Origin: Spirochaetales bacterium Spiro_03
Lineage (GTDB): Bacteria > Spirochaetota > Spirochaetia > Sphaerochaetales > Sphaerochaetaceae
Reading direction: 5' to 3'
Assembly (NCBI GenBank): GCA_001603105.1
Contig: LVBE01000029.1
Span: 1-48,790, forward strand
Length of the DNA: 48,790 bases
The notes beneath the pieces were generated by a model. That model had not been told where the DNA came from and searched no databases. It was given only the letters and a program-made list of their open reading frames with translations. This document shows, in pieces, positions 1 through 9,732 of the stretch. Both the position numbers and the translations under genes were made by a program. Every line of letters begins with the position of its first letter. Position 1 is the stretch's first letter.

Positions 1-330
1 GCTGGACTCGACGACCATATGGCTGAGGGTGTACAGCGTATACGACATGCCAAGCGCAAGGGGGATGATGATAAGAAAGATGCGCTTGCCACCCCGCCAT
101 GCCAAGATCATGAAAAAGAGGCTAAGGCCAATGATCGGCAGCGGGATGAGGCCCCATAGCGCTCCGTCGGCGGCAAACGAGAGATGTTGGTCCAGAAGTT
201 TGATAATTGAGGAGAGGACGGGATGCTCGATGCCGATCAAGGCGAGGGTCACGACAAGGAGCATCGCACTCGATGCGATCAATACGATCAGTGATGCGAT
301 CAGCGATCCTTTTTTGGTGCGTCTTGTCAT
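1..330 (-). CDS. Membrane protein, 3' end truncated by window edge
   Basis: My own reverse-strand translation from ATG at 330 stays open to base 1: MTRRTKKGSLIASLIVLIASSAMLLVVTLALIGIEHPVLSSIIKLLDQHLSFAADGALWGLIPLPIIGLSLFFMILAWRGGKRIFLIIIPLALGMSYTLYTLSHMVVESS. It has several hydrophobic spans and lies 23 nt after the rsmG stop. It is absent from the ORF track because it is partial. Confidence 0.75.
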   Translation of the reverse strand, partial: MTRRTKKGSLIASLIVLIASSAMLLVVTLALIGIEHPVLSSIIKLLDQHLSFAADGALWGLIPLPIIGLSLFFMILAWRGGKRIFLIIIPLALGMSYTLYTLSHMVVESS

Positions 331-353
331 TGCCTGCCTCCCCGCTGATGGTA

Positions 354-1004
354 TCAAATCTTTTGCAGAAGGCAAAGTGTTCGCTCAGCGTCGAGAAAGG
401 GAACCTCAAGGCCAATGATCGTGGCGCTCCACTGGCTTGTACACTGGTCCCTGACAGCGGCAAGCTCCTCCTCGAGCTGTAGCCGCTGGCCCTTGTAGGC
501 GCACACCCAGCCTCCGTCAGCGACTATGGGGCTGACGAGGTCCAGGATCTCCACCAGCGGGCGAAATGCCCGAAAGGTCACCACATCAAAGCATCCGTCC
601 AGCTCTACCAGGTCGCGGTCGACGATTGTCACCCGCTCACTGAGGCCGGATGTGACAATCGCCGATCGCAGAAACCCTACCCGTCGCTGCATCCGCTCCA
701 CAAGCGTCACCGTCGAGCGGTCCAAGGCGATGGCAAGGGGGATACCAGGCAGCCCTGCCCCGCTACCCAGGTCGACCAGGCGCCGCTCTGTGCTCTGACT
801 GAGGAGACTTTCGATCGTCTTGGCCGCACTGAGGCTGTCGAGGATGTGGCGGATGACCAAGTCTCTGCCGCTGGCACCGACGAGCTTGTAGACGGGGTTG
901 AAGCGCTCAATTTCGGCGATATAGCGAGCAAGTTGGCTATACTGCTGACTATCAAGCTCAAGGTCCAGGGCAGCCAATCCTGCTTTGAGGGTCTCTTCAT
1001 ACAT
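354..1004 (-). CDS. rsmG: 16S rRNA (guanine527-N7)-methyltransferase RsmG/GidB
   Basis: SAM-binding motif [17 protein letters not shown] and overall GidB architecture; overlaps the 3' end of mnmG. Confidence 0.95.
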   Translation of the reverse strand: MYEETLKAGLAALDLELDSQQYSQLARYIAEIERFNPVYKLVGASGRDLVIRHILDSLSAAKTIESLLSQSTERRLVDLGSGAGLPGIPLAIALDRSTVTLVERMQRRVGFLRSAIVTSGLSERVTIVDRDLVELDGCFDVVTFRAFRPLVEILDLVSPIVADGGWVCAYKGQRLQLEEELAAVRDQCTSQWSATIIGLEVPFLDAERTLCLLQKI

Positions 1005-2805
1005 GGCTGCCTCCTCGTCTGAGATGGACGATCAACAGGGCGACATCACTGCTACGCACCCCCTCGATCCGTGAGGCTTGCCCTACCGAGAAGGGGCGCA
1101 CGAGGTCCAGCTTCTGCCGCCCCTCGCTGCTCAGTCCATCGACGCGGCTGTAGTCGAAGTCAGGATCGATTGCCATCGCCTCAAGGCGCTCAAACCGTTC
1201 AACCTGGCGCTGCTGACGATCGATATAGCCGGCGTACTTGATATCCAGCTCAACCTGATAGAGGGTCTGCTCGTCAAAGGCGGCGAGCTCTTCGATGCCC
1301 TCTTTCAGCGTCTCGATAGTCACTTGCGGCATCTTCAGTGCAGAGAGGGCACTCTTCTCAGCCCAAGTGCGCCGGGAGAGCAACTCCTTGACCGCCTCGA
1401 TGCGGCTCAACTTCGCCTCCAGGCGGGCACGGCTCTCTTCACCTTGAAGGCCCACCTCGTAGCCTTTGGCATTGAGGCGCTGGTCGGCGCTATCATGGCG
1501 AAGATTGAGGCGGTACTCGGCGCGGCTGGTGAACATCCGATATGGCTCTTTTGTCCCGATCGTCACCAGATCATCGATGAGGACGCCGATGTATGCTTCG
1601 CTGCGAGCCAGCACCAGTGGCTTCTCCCCCTTGAGCTTCTGGGCTGCGTTGATGCCGGCCATCAAACCCTGGCACGCCGCCTCCTCATAGCCGCTGGTGC
1701 CGTTGGTCTGACCGGCGATGAAGAGGCCGGAGACCAGCTTGCTCTCAAGCGACGGATAGAGGGCGAGCGGGTCGATGTAGTCATACTCCACTGCGTAGGC
1801 AGGGCGCATGATCTGGGCGTCCTCAAGGCCGGCGATGGTGTGGATGAAGGCGCGCTGCACATCCTCGGGCAGCGACGTGGAGATGCCATTGAGGTACATC
1901 TCCTCACTGTCGATGCCCTCTGGCTCAATGAAGATCTGATGGCGCTCGCGCTCGGGGAAGCGGACCACCTTATCCTCGATGGAGGGGCAGTAGCGCGGCC
2001 CGATCCCGCTGATCTTCCCCCCGTAGAGTGGGGAGCGGTCCATATTGTCTGCGATGATCCGGTGGGTCGCCTCATTGGTCCAGGTGATGTAGCACTGCTC
2101 TGATGGGCGCTCGATGTGGTCATAGTCGAAGCTGAAGGGAGCCATCACCTCATCGCCGCTCTGTACCTCTAGCTTGGAGAAGTCAATGGACGAGCGGCGA
2201 ATCCGCGCCGGCGTACCGGTCTTCATCCGTCCAACCGGAAACCCCTTCGCCCGAAGGGCGGTACCCAGGCCCACCGCCGCCGCTTCACCGAGGCGTCCGG
2301 CAGATGTCTCCCACTCACCGATGAAGATCTTTCCCTCCATGAAGGTGCCAGTGGTCAGCACCACGACCCTGCTGGTGATCGTATGGCCGCGTTCGGTGAC
2401 GATGCCCCAATAGGCTTGTGAATCATCGACGAGTATGTCAACGACGGTATCCATGAAGAGGCTAAGGTTGCGCTGTCGCTCAACGGTCTCCTTGGCCAGG
2501 CGGTTGTAGGTGTACTTGTCCGCTTGGGCGCGGGGAGCCTGGACGGCTGGTCCGCGCCTACGGTTGAGGACCCGATATTGGATCATCGAGCGGTCGATGA
2601 GGTGCGCCATCTCACCGCCGAGGGCGTCGACCTCGCGCACGATATTGCCTTTTGAGAGTCCACCGATGGCTGGGTTGCACGACAGGGCCCCGATGGTATC
2701 GAGTCTCTGGGTGACCAGCAACGTTGAAAATCCGATCCGTGCGAGGGCGAGCGATGCCTCGATGCCGGCATGCCCCCCTCCCACTACTATTGCATCATAC
2801 TCCAT
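997..2805 (-). CDS. mnmG: tRNA uridine-5-carboxymethylaminomethyl modification enzyme MnmG/GidA
   Basis: N-terminal FAD motif [28 protein letters not shown], and C-terminal [21 protein letters not shown] signatures. Confidence 0.97.
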   Translation of the reverse strand: MEYDAIVVGGGHAGIEASLALARIGFSTLLVTQRLDTIGALSCNPAIGGLSKGNIVREVDALGGEMAHLIDRSMIQYRVLNRRRGPAVQAPRAQADKYTYNRLAKETVERQRNLSLFMDTVVDILVDDSQAYWGIVTERGHTITSRVVVLTTGTFMEGKIFIGEWETSAGRLGEAAAVGLGTALRAKGFPVGRMKTGTPARIRRSSIDFSKLEVQSGDEVMAPFSFDYDHIERPSEQCYITWTNEATHRIIADNMDRSPLYGGKISGIGPRYCPSIEDKVVRFPERERHQIFIEPEGIDSEEMYLNGISTSLPEDVQRAFIHTIAGLEDAQIMRPAYAVEYDYIDPLALYPSLESKLVSGLFIAGQTNGTSGYEEAACQGLMAGINAAQKLKGEKPLVLARSEAYIGVLIDDLVTIGTKEPYRMFTSRAEYRLNLRHDSADQRLNAKGYEVGLQGEESRARLEAKLSRIEAVKELLSRRTWAEKSALSALKMPQVTIETLKEGIEELAAFDEQTLYQVELDIKYAGYIDRQQRQVERFERLEAMAIDPDFDYSRVDGLSSEGRQKLDLVRPFSVGQASRIEGVRSSDVALLIVHLRRGGSHV

Positions 2806-2806
2806 C

Positions 2807-4135
2807 TTATTTTCCTACACAGAATCCACTGAAGATTCGTTCCAGAATGTCGTCGCTTCGCACCTGTCCTGTCAACTCTCCAAGGCTGGTGAGCGCTTCG
2901 CCGAGCTCGACGGCGATGATGTCCAGGACCGCAGCCGCGCCACTGAGGGCTTGGGCGCGCTGCAGTGCCGCTCTCGCCGATTCAAGCAGGCGCCACTGTC
3001 GCTCCCCTTCGATGATCAGATCGCCGTCACTCGGTTCAGGCAGGCTTTGTTTCAGATGTCTCTCGATCTCAGAGAGCAGGGCACCGACCCCCTCCCCGCT
3101 TTGCGCGCTGATAGCCAGATTCCCTTCGGCGGGGCGGACGAGGTCACTTTTGTTGTAGACCACGATCGTGCGCTCATCCTCAGTAGGGATGTGGCCAAGG
3201 TCGGTCGAATCGACGAGGTAGATGATCAGGTCCGCCTCCCCGATCAGGCGCTCGGTTCGCACGATGCCCTGCTGCTCGACCACATCCTCGCTCTCCCTCA
3301 GACCGGCGGTATCGTAGAGGCGGATCGGGATGCCGCCGATCTCGATATCCGCTTCGATATAGTCGCGCGTCGTGCCGCGAAAGGGGCTGACGATCGAGCG
3401 CTCTTCCTTCAAAAGGAGGTTGAAGAGCGAACTCTTGCCAACGTTGGTCGAACCGGCGAGGACCACCTTCGCCCCCTCTTTGTAGAGACGGCCAACCTGG
3501 TAGGTATCACAGAGATTTGCTATGTCACCGATGAGGGAGGCCAGGTCGTCGTGGGGAAAGACAAACTCATCCACCTCATCCTCGGCGTAGTCAAGCTGTA
3601 CCTCCACCGAAGCCAAGACGGTGATCAGGCGTTCTTTGAGCTCCTCGATATGCCTGCCAAGCCTCCCTTGGAGGCGCTGTAGCGACAGTGAGCGTGAACG
3701 TTGGCTCACCGAGCCTACCAGCTCCTCGACCGCCTCGGCTTGGGTGAGGTCAAGACGGCCGTGGAGGAAGGCGCGAAAGGTGAATTCACCGGCTTCGGCG
3801 CTACGCATCCCGATCCTGCCCAAGAGAGCGAGGATCGCCTGGATGACGGCAAGCGAGCCGTGGCAGGAGATCTCAAGCGCCTCTTCGGCGGTATAGCCGT
3901 GGCCTTGGGTGTTGACGGCGATGACCACCTCATCAAGGGTCTGTCCCCCCTCATCTGCAAGGTAGCCGTGCACTAAGGTGGCATTGGGCGCACCGACCAG
4001 TGCATTGGGGCGGGAGAAGAACGGAGCTAGGGTGCGGGCGCACCCTTCTCCGCTTATGCGTATCACTGCCAGGCCGCTCTGCCCCCATGGTGTTGCAAGG
4101 GCGTAGATTATGTCCTGGGTATCATATCGACTCAT
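2807..4135 (-). CDS. mnmE: tRNA modification GTPase MnmE/TrmE
   Basis: GTPase motif [20 protein letters not shown], and C-terminal IFSGFCVGK (variant of FCIGK). Confidence 0.97.
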   Translation of the reverse strand: MSRYDTQDIIYALATPWGQSGLAVIRISGEGCARTLAPFFSRPNALVGAPNATLVHGYLADEGGQTLDEVVIAVNTQGHGYTAEEALEISCHGSLAVIQAILALLGRIGMRSAEAGEFTFRAFLHGRLDLTQAEAVEELVGSVSQRSRSLSLQRLQGRLGRHIEELKERLITVLASVEVQLDYAEDEVDEFVFPHDDLASLIGDIANLCDTYQVGRLYKEGAKVVLAGSTNVGKSSLFNLLLKEERSIVSPFRGTTRDYIEADIEIGGIPIRLYDTAGLRESEDVVEQQGIVRTERLIGEADLIIYLVDSTDLGHIPTEDERTIVVYNKSDLVRPAEGNLAISAQSGEGVGALLSEIERHLKQSLPEPSDGDLIIEGERQWRLLESARAALQRAQALSGAAAVLDIIAVELGEALTSLGELTGQVRSDDILERIFSGFCVGK

Positions 4136-4202
4136 GCGCCAAAGTATACTGTAGCGCGCCGCTTGCTTGCAACAGAGGGGAGGCTGCCACTATGATGGGC
4201 CC

Positions 4203-5174
4203 ATGATAGATGCTGCCCGATACCGTAGTGCCATGATGAGAAAGATCCGATCATTCTTCGATGGACGCTCCTACCTCGAGGTCGATACCCCGATCCTCAG
4301 CCCCACCCTGATCCCTGAGTCAACGATCGAGAACTTCGCCACGCGCTTTGAGAATCCGTTCTTGCCGTCAGTGGAGCTCTTTTTGGTCCCCTCCCCCGAA
4401 GTCTACATGAAGCGCCTCATCGCCGATGGCTGGGGGAGCATCTATCAGATCAGCCACTGCTTTCGTAACAGCGAGCAGATCGGACCATACCACAACCCTG
4501 AGTTCACCATGTTGGAGTACTACACCATAGAGGCGGATGAACAAGACTCTATCGCCATCACCGAAGAGCTCTTCCACGCCCTCGCCGATGGTGAGACTGC
4601 CGACCACCTGCGCCCCCCATTCAACCGCCTCACCGTCGAGGAGGCCACATGGCAGCTGTGTGGCGTCGACCTCGAGCACCATCAGCGGCAGAGCTCCTTG
4701 GCCGCTGAAGCGCGGCGCCTCGGCCTCACGGTCCCCAATGAGCCAGAGAGTTGGGAAGAGACCTTCAACCGGATCTTCCTCACCTTCGTCGAGCCCCACT
4801 TGCCCCAAGAAAAACCTCTGGTACTGGACCGGTATCCTGCCCAGATCGAGTGCCTGGCCTTCCAGGAGGGACCATGGCGCCAGCGCTGGGAGCTCTACGG
4901 AGGCGGAATCGAGCTGGCAAACTGCTACAATGAGGAGCGACGGCTATCCAAGATCGAGCAGTACTACAGCGATGAGTACGCCCGATTGGTTACAAAGCGA
5001 ACAGACAGCGGCATGCCCATAGCCGACATCGACCCCGATTTTGCCCAGACCCTTGCTGCGATGCCACGCGTCAGCGGCGTCGCCATGGGCCTCGACCGCC
5101 TGCAGATGCTGTTGATGAATCGCAAGAGCCTGGGCGAGGTACTGCTCTTCCCTCTCTCTAGCACACTGGAGTAA
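4203..5174 (+). CDS. epmA: EF-P lysine ligase EpmA (GenX/PoxA/YjeA), LysRS paralogue without anticodon-binding domain
   Basis: Class II aaRS core of about 323 aa with no OB-fold: FDGRSYLEVDTPILSP, FRNSEQIGPYHNPEFTMLEYY, GVAMGLDRLQML. It is immediately upstream of efp. Confidence 0.9.
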   Translation: MIDAARYRSAMMRKIRSFFDGRSYLEVDTPILSPTLIPESTIENFATRFENPFLPSVELFLVPSPEVYMKRLIADGWGSIYQISHCFRNSEQIGPYHNPEFTMLEYYTIEADEQDSIAITEELFHALADGETADHLRPPFNRLTVEEATWQLCGVDLEHHQRQSSLAAEARRLGLTVPNEPESWEETFNRIFLTFVEPHLPQEKPLVLDRYPAQIECLAFQEGPWRQRWELYGGGIELANCYNEERRLSKIEQYYSDEYARLVTKRTDSGMPIADIDPDFAQTLAAMPRVSGVAMGLDRLQMLLMNRKSLGEVLLFPLSSTLE

Positions 5175-5294
5175 TCTCTTGTCCTACCATTGATAAGATA
5201 TTTTCTTTTACATGGGGGGATGATTCTTTTTCCAATCTCTGCTACGATGCTAGGGCGTAATTCGTGCATTTTGAAACCATACGAGGTAATGTAT

Positions 5295-5858
5295 ATGATT
5301 AAAGCTGGTCAAATTGAGAAGGGAACCGCCTTGCTGATCAAGGGACAGCCCTTCATTGTTGTAGACCGAGAGTTTGTGAACCCCGGCAAGGGATCGGCCT
5401 TTGTCAGGCTTAAGCTGAAGAGCCCGGCTACCGGCCAGGTCCTGCAGGAGACGATGAAGAGCCAGGACAACGCCGAGGACATCACCGTCGCTGACCGTGA
5501 CTGCCAGTATCTCTACAACGATGGGGAGAGTTTCCATCTCATGCTCACCGATACCTTCGAGCAAATCGAAGTGCCGATGGCGACGTTCCCTGACTACGAA
5601 TTCTTGATGAAGGATGGCGAGACCTATCGCTGCACCTTCTGGGAGTCCCAGTTGCTGGAGATCCAGATTCCTCCCAAGGTCGTCTACCTGATAGCCGAGG
5701 CAGAGGAGGCCGTCAAGGGCGATACGGTGCAGGGAGCCACCAAGTACGTGACCACAGAGACCGGCCTGAAGGTCCGTGTCCCGATCTTCATCAAACAAGG
5801 TGAGAAGATCCGCGTGAACACCGAGACACGGGAGTACATCGAACGGGTCAACAACTGA
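5295..5858 (+). CDS. efp: Elongation factor P
   Basis: MIKAGQIEKGTALLIKGQPFIVVDREFVNPGKGSAFVRLKLKS..., C-terminal GEKIRVNTETREYIERV. Start chosen at ATG 5295, 8 nt after a GAGG; the ORF track extends further upstream. Confidence 0.95.
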   Translation: MIKAGQIEKGTALLIKGQPFIVVDREFVNPGKGSAFVRLKLKSPATGQVLQETMKSQDNAEDITVADRDCQYLYNDGESFHLMLTDTFEQIEVPMATFPDYEFLMKDGETYRCTFWESQLLEIQIPPKVVYLIAEAEEAVKGDTVQGATKYVTTETGLKVRVPIFIKQGEKIRVNTETREYIERVNN

Positions 5859-5875
5859 GCCTAAAGTGGTCTGGC

Positions 5876-5907
5876 AAAAGCCCTCCTGGACGATGGAGGG
5901 CTTTTTT
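5876..5907 (+). terminator. Rho-independent terminator after efp
   Basis: AAAAGCCCTCC-tggacgat-GGAGGGCTTTTTT: GC-rich hairpin followed by a T run, 17 nt after the efp stop. Confidence 0.9.
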
Positions 5908-5956
5908 GATGAAATATTCGCAATTGGCCTTGCAAAGATTCGACTGATTCGATATG

Positions 5957-5974
5957 TTAATCATCGTTCACTTA
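5957..5974. promoter_or_regulatory. Candidate degenerate second TetR operator upstream of the regulator gene
   Basis: TTAATCATCGTTCACTTA matches 13 of 18 positions of the palindrome at 6607-6624, and lies just upstream of the TetR gene. Confidence 0.4.
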
Positions 5975-5990
5975 CGCCAGGGAGGAATAT

Positions 5991-6572
5991 GTGTATACCC
6001 CACGCCAGCTAGAGTTGATCGATGCTGCCATCACGCTCACCAGCAGACAAGGAATACAGCGGCTTACGATCCGCAATGTCGCCAATCACATTGGTATCAG
6101 CGAGGCGGCTGTCTATCGCCACTTCGAAAGTAAATACCACCTCCTGTTGGCTGTACTGTCCCATCTTGATGGACTGCTCTCTCCCCTCTTTGACGAACTG
6201 GCTAACACCGAACAACAACCCGCTGCTGCCGTATCATCATTCCTTGATACCCTCTGCTCTCTCATCGAAGCAAACAAAGCCTTTACCTTGATGGTCTTTG
6301 CAGAGGAGACGTTCAATGTTGAACCACTACTCAAAAGCGAGCTACTCGCACTGCTGCAATCCAACATCTCCCGCCTCGCCGAGTTCTTTGCAAAAGCCCA
6401 GAACGCTGGAACATGCCGCTCCGACATCCCCGCTGATCAATTGGCGCTCGTCACCTTTGGCGCCATTCGCCTATCGGTCTCACGCTGGCACCTCAATGGA
6501 ATCGAACACCCACTGAGCACTGAGGCCCACCGCTTGCACCACACATTCACGACAATGTTCTCACTGACCTAA
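5991..6572 (+). CDS. TetR/AcrR family transcriptional regulator
   Basis: N-terminal HTH: LIDAAITLTSRQGIQRLTIRNVANHIGISEAAVYRHFESKYHLL. GTG start preceded by GGGAGGA. Confidence 0.93.
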   Translation: MYTPRQLELIDAAITLTSRQGIQRLTIRNVANHIGISEAAVYRHFESKYHLLLAVLSHLDGLLSPLFDELANTEQQPAAAVSSFLDTLCSLIEANKAFTLMVFAEETFNVEPLLKSELLALLQSNISRLAEFFAKAQNAGTCRSDIPADQLALVTFGAIRLSVSRWHLNGIEHPLSTEAHRLHHTFTTMFSLT

Positions 6573-6606
6573 GAGATCACGGCCACAATGGTCTGTGCTC
6601 ATAAAG

Positions 6607-6624
6607 TTAGTAAACGTTAACTAA
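6607..6624. promoter_or_regulatory. Candidate TetR operator
   Basis: TTAGTAAACGTTAACTAA, with 16 of 18 positions symmetric, in the 62-nt gap between the TetR gene and the RND gene. Confidence 0.7.
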
Positions 6625-6634
6625 TGGAGGATTC

Positions 6635-8947
6635 ATGAAGTTTTTCAACTCGCTTTCAAAACGCCCTTTTCTTTTGATCGTCGCCCTATTGCTCCTCGCC
6701 CTCTTGTTTGTCACCTCGATGGCAAAGACGGCCACCTTGGAGACGAACCTCAATGAATATATGCCGAAGACCCATCCTGCATTCGTCTTCAGCACCGAAG
6801 CTGAAGAGCTCTTTGGTATCGGTGACTCAATCCTCATCGTCCTAGAGGATCCAGCAGGAATATACAACGCATCGACGATCACGAAACTCGACCAGATGAC
6901 CCAGTCTTTGCTCACCGACTTTCCCGACATAGATGACGTCACCTCCCTCGTTGTCGCTGACAACATAACCAGCATGGACGGCATGCTCGAAGTTGAGCCG
7001 TTTTACACGGGCGCAACTGACGAGCAAGCTCTTGCAAAGCTCAAGGAGCAGGTAGAGGCAAACCCGATGATGCGAGGACGGATTGTCAGTGGCGATGGCA
7101 CTGCAACGCTCCTGATCGTCGAACCATCACCCCAAGCCAACACCAAAGAGCTTCAAAAACAGCTACAGCAGTGGCTTGAGACGTGGCAGGGACCACAAAC
7201 TCTTCGCATCGCCGGCCGCCCCGTCATCGAGGGGTCACTGGCCGAACTCGGTCCAAAGGACATGGCCATCATGTTCCCCCTGGTCGTCGTCACCATGATC
7301 ATCCTCCTTTACGTGCTGCTACGCTCGGTGCGTGACATGGTCCTCAACATGATCATCGTCTTGTTCGGAACCTTGACGGCCTTTGGAACCATGACGCTGT
7401 TCAACATCCCCATCTACGCAGTTGACACTATGATTCCGGTCATGCTGATAGCCATTGGAGTCGCCTATGGCATCCACATGCACAATGCGATCCACCACCA
7501 TATGCTCAGCGACCCCTCCATCACCAAGGAGGAGCTAGCACGCAAGGCATTGGTCCAGATGGTTCGTCCGATCATCATGACAGCATTGACAACAGCCATT
7601 GGCTTTGTCTCGTTGATGAGCAGCGAAGTGTTGCCGGTCCGCTACTTTGGTCTGTTCAGCGCAGTAGGAGTCATGACAGAGATGCTCTTGGCCCTCCTAC
7701 TCTTCCCTGCAACCATCTATCTGCTGGGAAAACCCACGTACCGCTCCAAGATCGCAGCCAATGAAACCCCGCCTTTGGCGCAAAAGCTCCACACCTTTAC
7801 CAGCAATCACCCCACTGCCATCGTCATTGTTGCATTCGCTGTCCTCGCCATCGGGATCTGGGGAACCAGCCGCGTGTGGATCGACACGAGTTTTCTGGCA
7901 AACTTTGAAGAGGACAGCGCCATCGTTCAAACCGACTTGTTCGTCAACGAGAAGTTCGGCGGCTCCTCAACCTTGAACATCATCCTCAAAAGCGATGAAG
8001 CCGACCGATTCAAAGACCCGCTTCTCCTCTCGCGTATCGACGAGCTGCAGGGTGCGCTACAGAACGATCCGGTGGTAGGAAATACCCTTTCTTTGGCGAC
8101 CTTCATCAAACAAATGAACCAAGCGATGGAGGAGTACGCACCTGGGACGTATGCAATTCCCGATTCATCGGACCTGATCAGCCAATACCTCCTGCTCTAT
8201 GAGTTCAGCGGTGACCCAAAGACCCTTGAGCAAGTCATCGATTATGAGTATTCGACCGCAAACATCACCGTCCAGCTGAAGAGCGATAGCTCTGCCCAAT
8301 TGAAGAGTGTCCTAGAGATCGTACAGACATTCGGCGCTGATTTTGCTGAGAGCGGTGTCACCGTCGGCTTTGCTGGGTCCGGATACAAAGCCTACGTCTT
8401 CAGTGAGCTCTTGCTCAAAGGCCAGATCATCAGCTTGCTGCTCTCATTCATCATCATCTTCCTCCTGCTCACCCTTTTATTCAAAAACTGGCGGGTTGGT
8501 CTGGCAGGAACCGTACCGATTGCCATTACCGCGGTGGTGAACTTCGCTGTCATGGGAATCTTGAACATCCCTCTCAGTTCAGCCACCGCCCTCATCAGCT
8601 CGATCGCCGTAGGAATCGGCGTCGATTATGCCATTCACTTCATTGAGCACTACACCAATGAGCGCCTGAAGGCAAAGTCTCAGACCGAGGCGACATTGGA
8701 GACGATGGGCAACACCGGCCGAGCAATTCTCTTCAATGCGGTGGCGGTGATGGGCGGATTCGTCATCCTGCTCTTCAGCGTATTTCCCCCAAACCGACAG
8801 GTCGGAGCCCTGATCGTCGTAAATATGGCAGTGAGCGCACTAGGCACACTGACCATCCTCGTGGTCTTGATCCACGCACTTGAGGCACGAGGTCGCTTTC
8901 TTCCCAAACAATCAGCACAACACAATAAACTAGGAGTACATGCATGA
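6635..8947 (+). CDS. RND-family exporter of the MMPL/HpnN type
   Basis: 770 aa with duplicated 6-TM halves; MMPL-type repeats DTMIPVMLIAIGVAYGIHMHNAIHHH and SSIAVGIGVDYAIHFIEHY. Confidence 0.92.
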   Translation: MKFFNSLSKRPFLLIVALLLLALLFVTSMAKTATLETNLNEYMPKTHPAFVFSTEAEELFGIGDSILIVLEDPAGIYNASTITKLDQMTQSLLTDFPDIDDVTSLVVADNITSMDGMLEVEPFYTGATDEQALAKLKEQVEANPMMRGRIVSGDGTATLLIVEPSPQANTKELQKQLQQWLETWQGPQTLRIAGRPVIEGSLAELGPKDMAIMFPLVVVTMIILLYVLLRSVRDMVLNMIIVLFGTLTAFGTMTLFNIPIYAVDTMIPVMLIAIGVAYGIHMHNAIHHHMLSDPSITKEELARKALVQMVRPIIMTALTTAIGFVSLMSSEVLPVRYFGLFSAVGVMTEMLLALLLFPATIYLLGKPTYRSKIAANETPPLAQKLHTFTSNHPTAIVIVAFAVLAIGIWGTSRVWIDTSFLANFEEDSAIVQTDLFVNEKFGGSSTLNIILKSDEADRFKDPLLLSRIDELQGALQNDPVVGNTLSLATFIKQMNQAMEEYAPGTYAIPDSSDLISQYLLLYEFSGDPKTLEQVIDYEYSTANITVQLKSDSSAQLKSVLEIVQTFGADFAESGVTVGFAGSGYKAYVFSELLLKGQIISLLLSFIIIFLLLTLLFKNWRVGLAGTVPIAITAVVNFAVMGILNIPLSSATALISSIAVGIGVDYAIHFIEHYTNERLKAKSQTEATLETMGNTGRAILFNAVAVMGGFVILLFSVFPPNRQVGALIVVNMAVSALGTLTILVVLIHALEARGRFLPKQSAQHNKLGVHA

Positions 8948-9729
8948 ACAAACACTTTCGGATCACCTTGATGATGCTCTTGTTGCTCATCAGCTCACTT
9001 GGACTATTCGCCAATCCTACATCGGATGGAGAGGCGGTGATGTGGAACGTCTACAACCGCGATAGCGGCAACGCGATGAGCTCAACGTTGACAATGACCT
9101 TGACCAGCGCAAAGGGTGCACAGCGGGTACGCAGCATCGCCCAATATCGCTTGGACAGCGACGGCATCGAGCGCAAAATGATGTTCTTTCTCACCCCCAA
9201 TGATGTGAAGAACACCAGTTTTCTCTCCATCAGCTACGAGGATGGCAGAGGCGATGATCAATTCATCTACCTGCCTGCCCTCAAGCGTGTCAAGAGAATC
9301 GCCAAGGACAATACCAACGAGGCCTTCATGGGATCGGACTTCACCTATGATGACATGGGAACCCGTCACCCCCAGCTGGACACCCACACCCTGCTGGGCA
9401 AAGAGACACTGGCCGGCACACCGGTCGTGGTCGTCCAAAGTGAGTCAAAGACTCCCAGCGAGTATCCGAAGACGATCTCCTGGATTGTCGATGGCCAATG
9501 GTACGGGCTTAAGAAGGAGTTCTATGCCAAGGACGGGACATTGGCCAAGACCCTGGTGATCGACGAGGTCAATCTCATCGATGGCATCTACGTCATTGGG
9601 GATATGACGATGACCAACCACCAGAAGAGAACCTCCACCCGGATCCAGATGGAGAGCGTTGATTTCGCCGTCGATCTTGATGAGCGGTTCTTCAGTGAGC
9701 GACAAATGCAGATTGGACCGAGGAGGTAA
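8944..9729 (+). CDS. Outer membrane lipoprotein-sorting protein family (LolA-like fold), exported
   Basis: Signal peptide; family hallmark FMGSDFTYDDMGTRHPQLDTHTLLGKETLAGTPVVVV; ATGA overlap with the RND gene. Confidence 0.85.
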   Translation: MNKHFRITLMMLLLLISSLGLFANPTSDGEAVMWNVYNRDSGNAMSSTLTMTLTSAKGAQRVRSIAQYRLDSDGIERKMMFFLTPNDVKNTSFLSISYEDGRGDDQFIYLPALKRVKRIAKDNTNEAFMGSDFTYDDMGTRHPQLDTHTLLGKETLAGTPVVVVQSESKTPSEYPKTISWIVDGQWYGLKKEFYAKDGTLAKTLVIDEVNLIDGIYVIGDMTMTNHQKRTSTRIQMESVDFAVDLDERFFSERQMQIGPRR

Positions 9730-9732
9730 GAG

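Noticed and set aside
29-482. Several short ORFs at the left edge (29-418 +, 122-463 -, 207-482 +)
   Set aside because: They overlap the partial membrane protein on the minus strand (1-330) and rsmG, both of which read more convincingly.
1078-2103. 341-aa plus-strand ORF
   Set aside because: Antisense to mnmG, which is unambiguous; a high-GC shadow ORF with no recognisable motifs.
2510-3682. 390-aa plus-strand ORF
   Set aside because: Antisense to mnmG and mnmE; no signal or domain, composition typical of shadow frames.
997-4135. Possible replication origin neighbourhood because of mnmE-mnmG-rsmG
   Set aside because: No parA/parB, rpmH, rnpA, dnaA or DnaA-box cluster seen in the window; gene order alone is insufficient.
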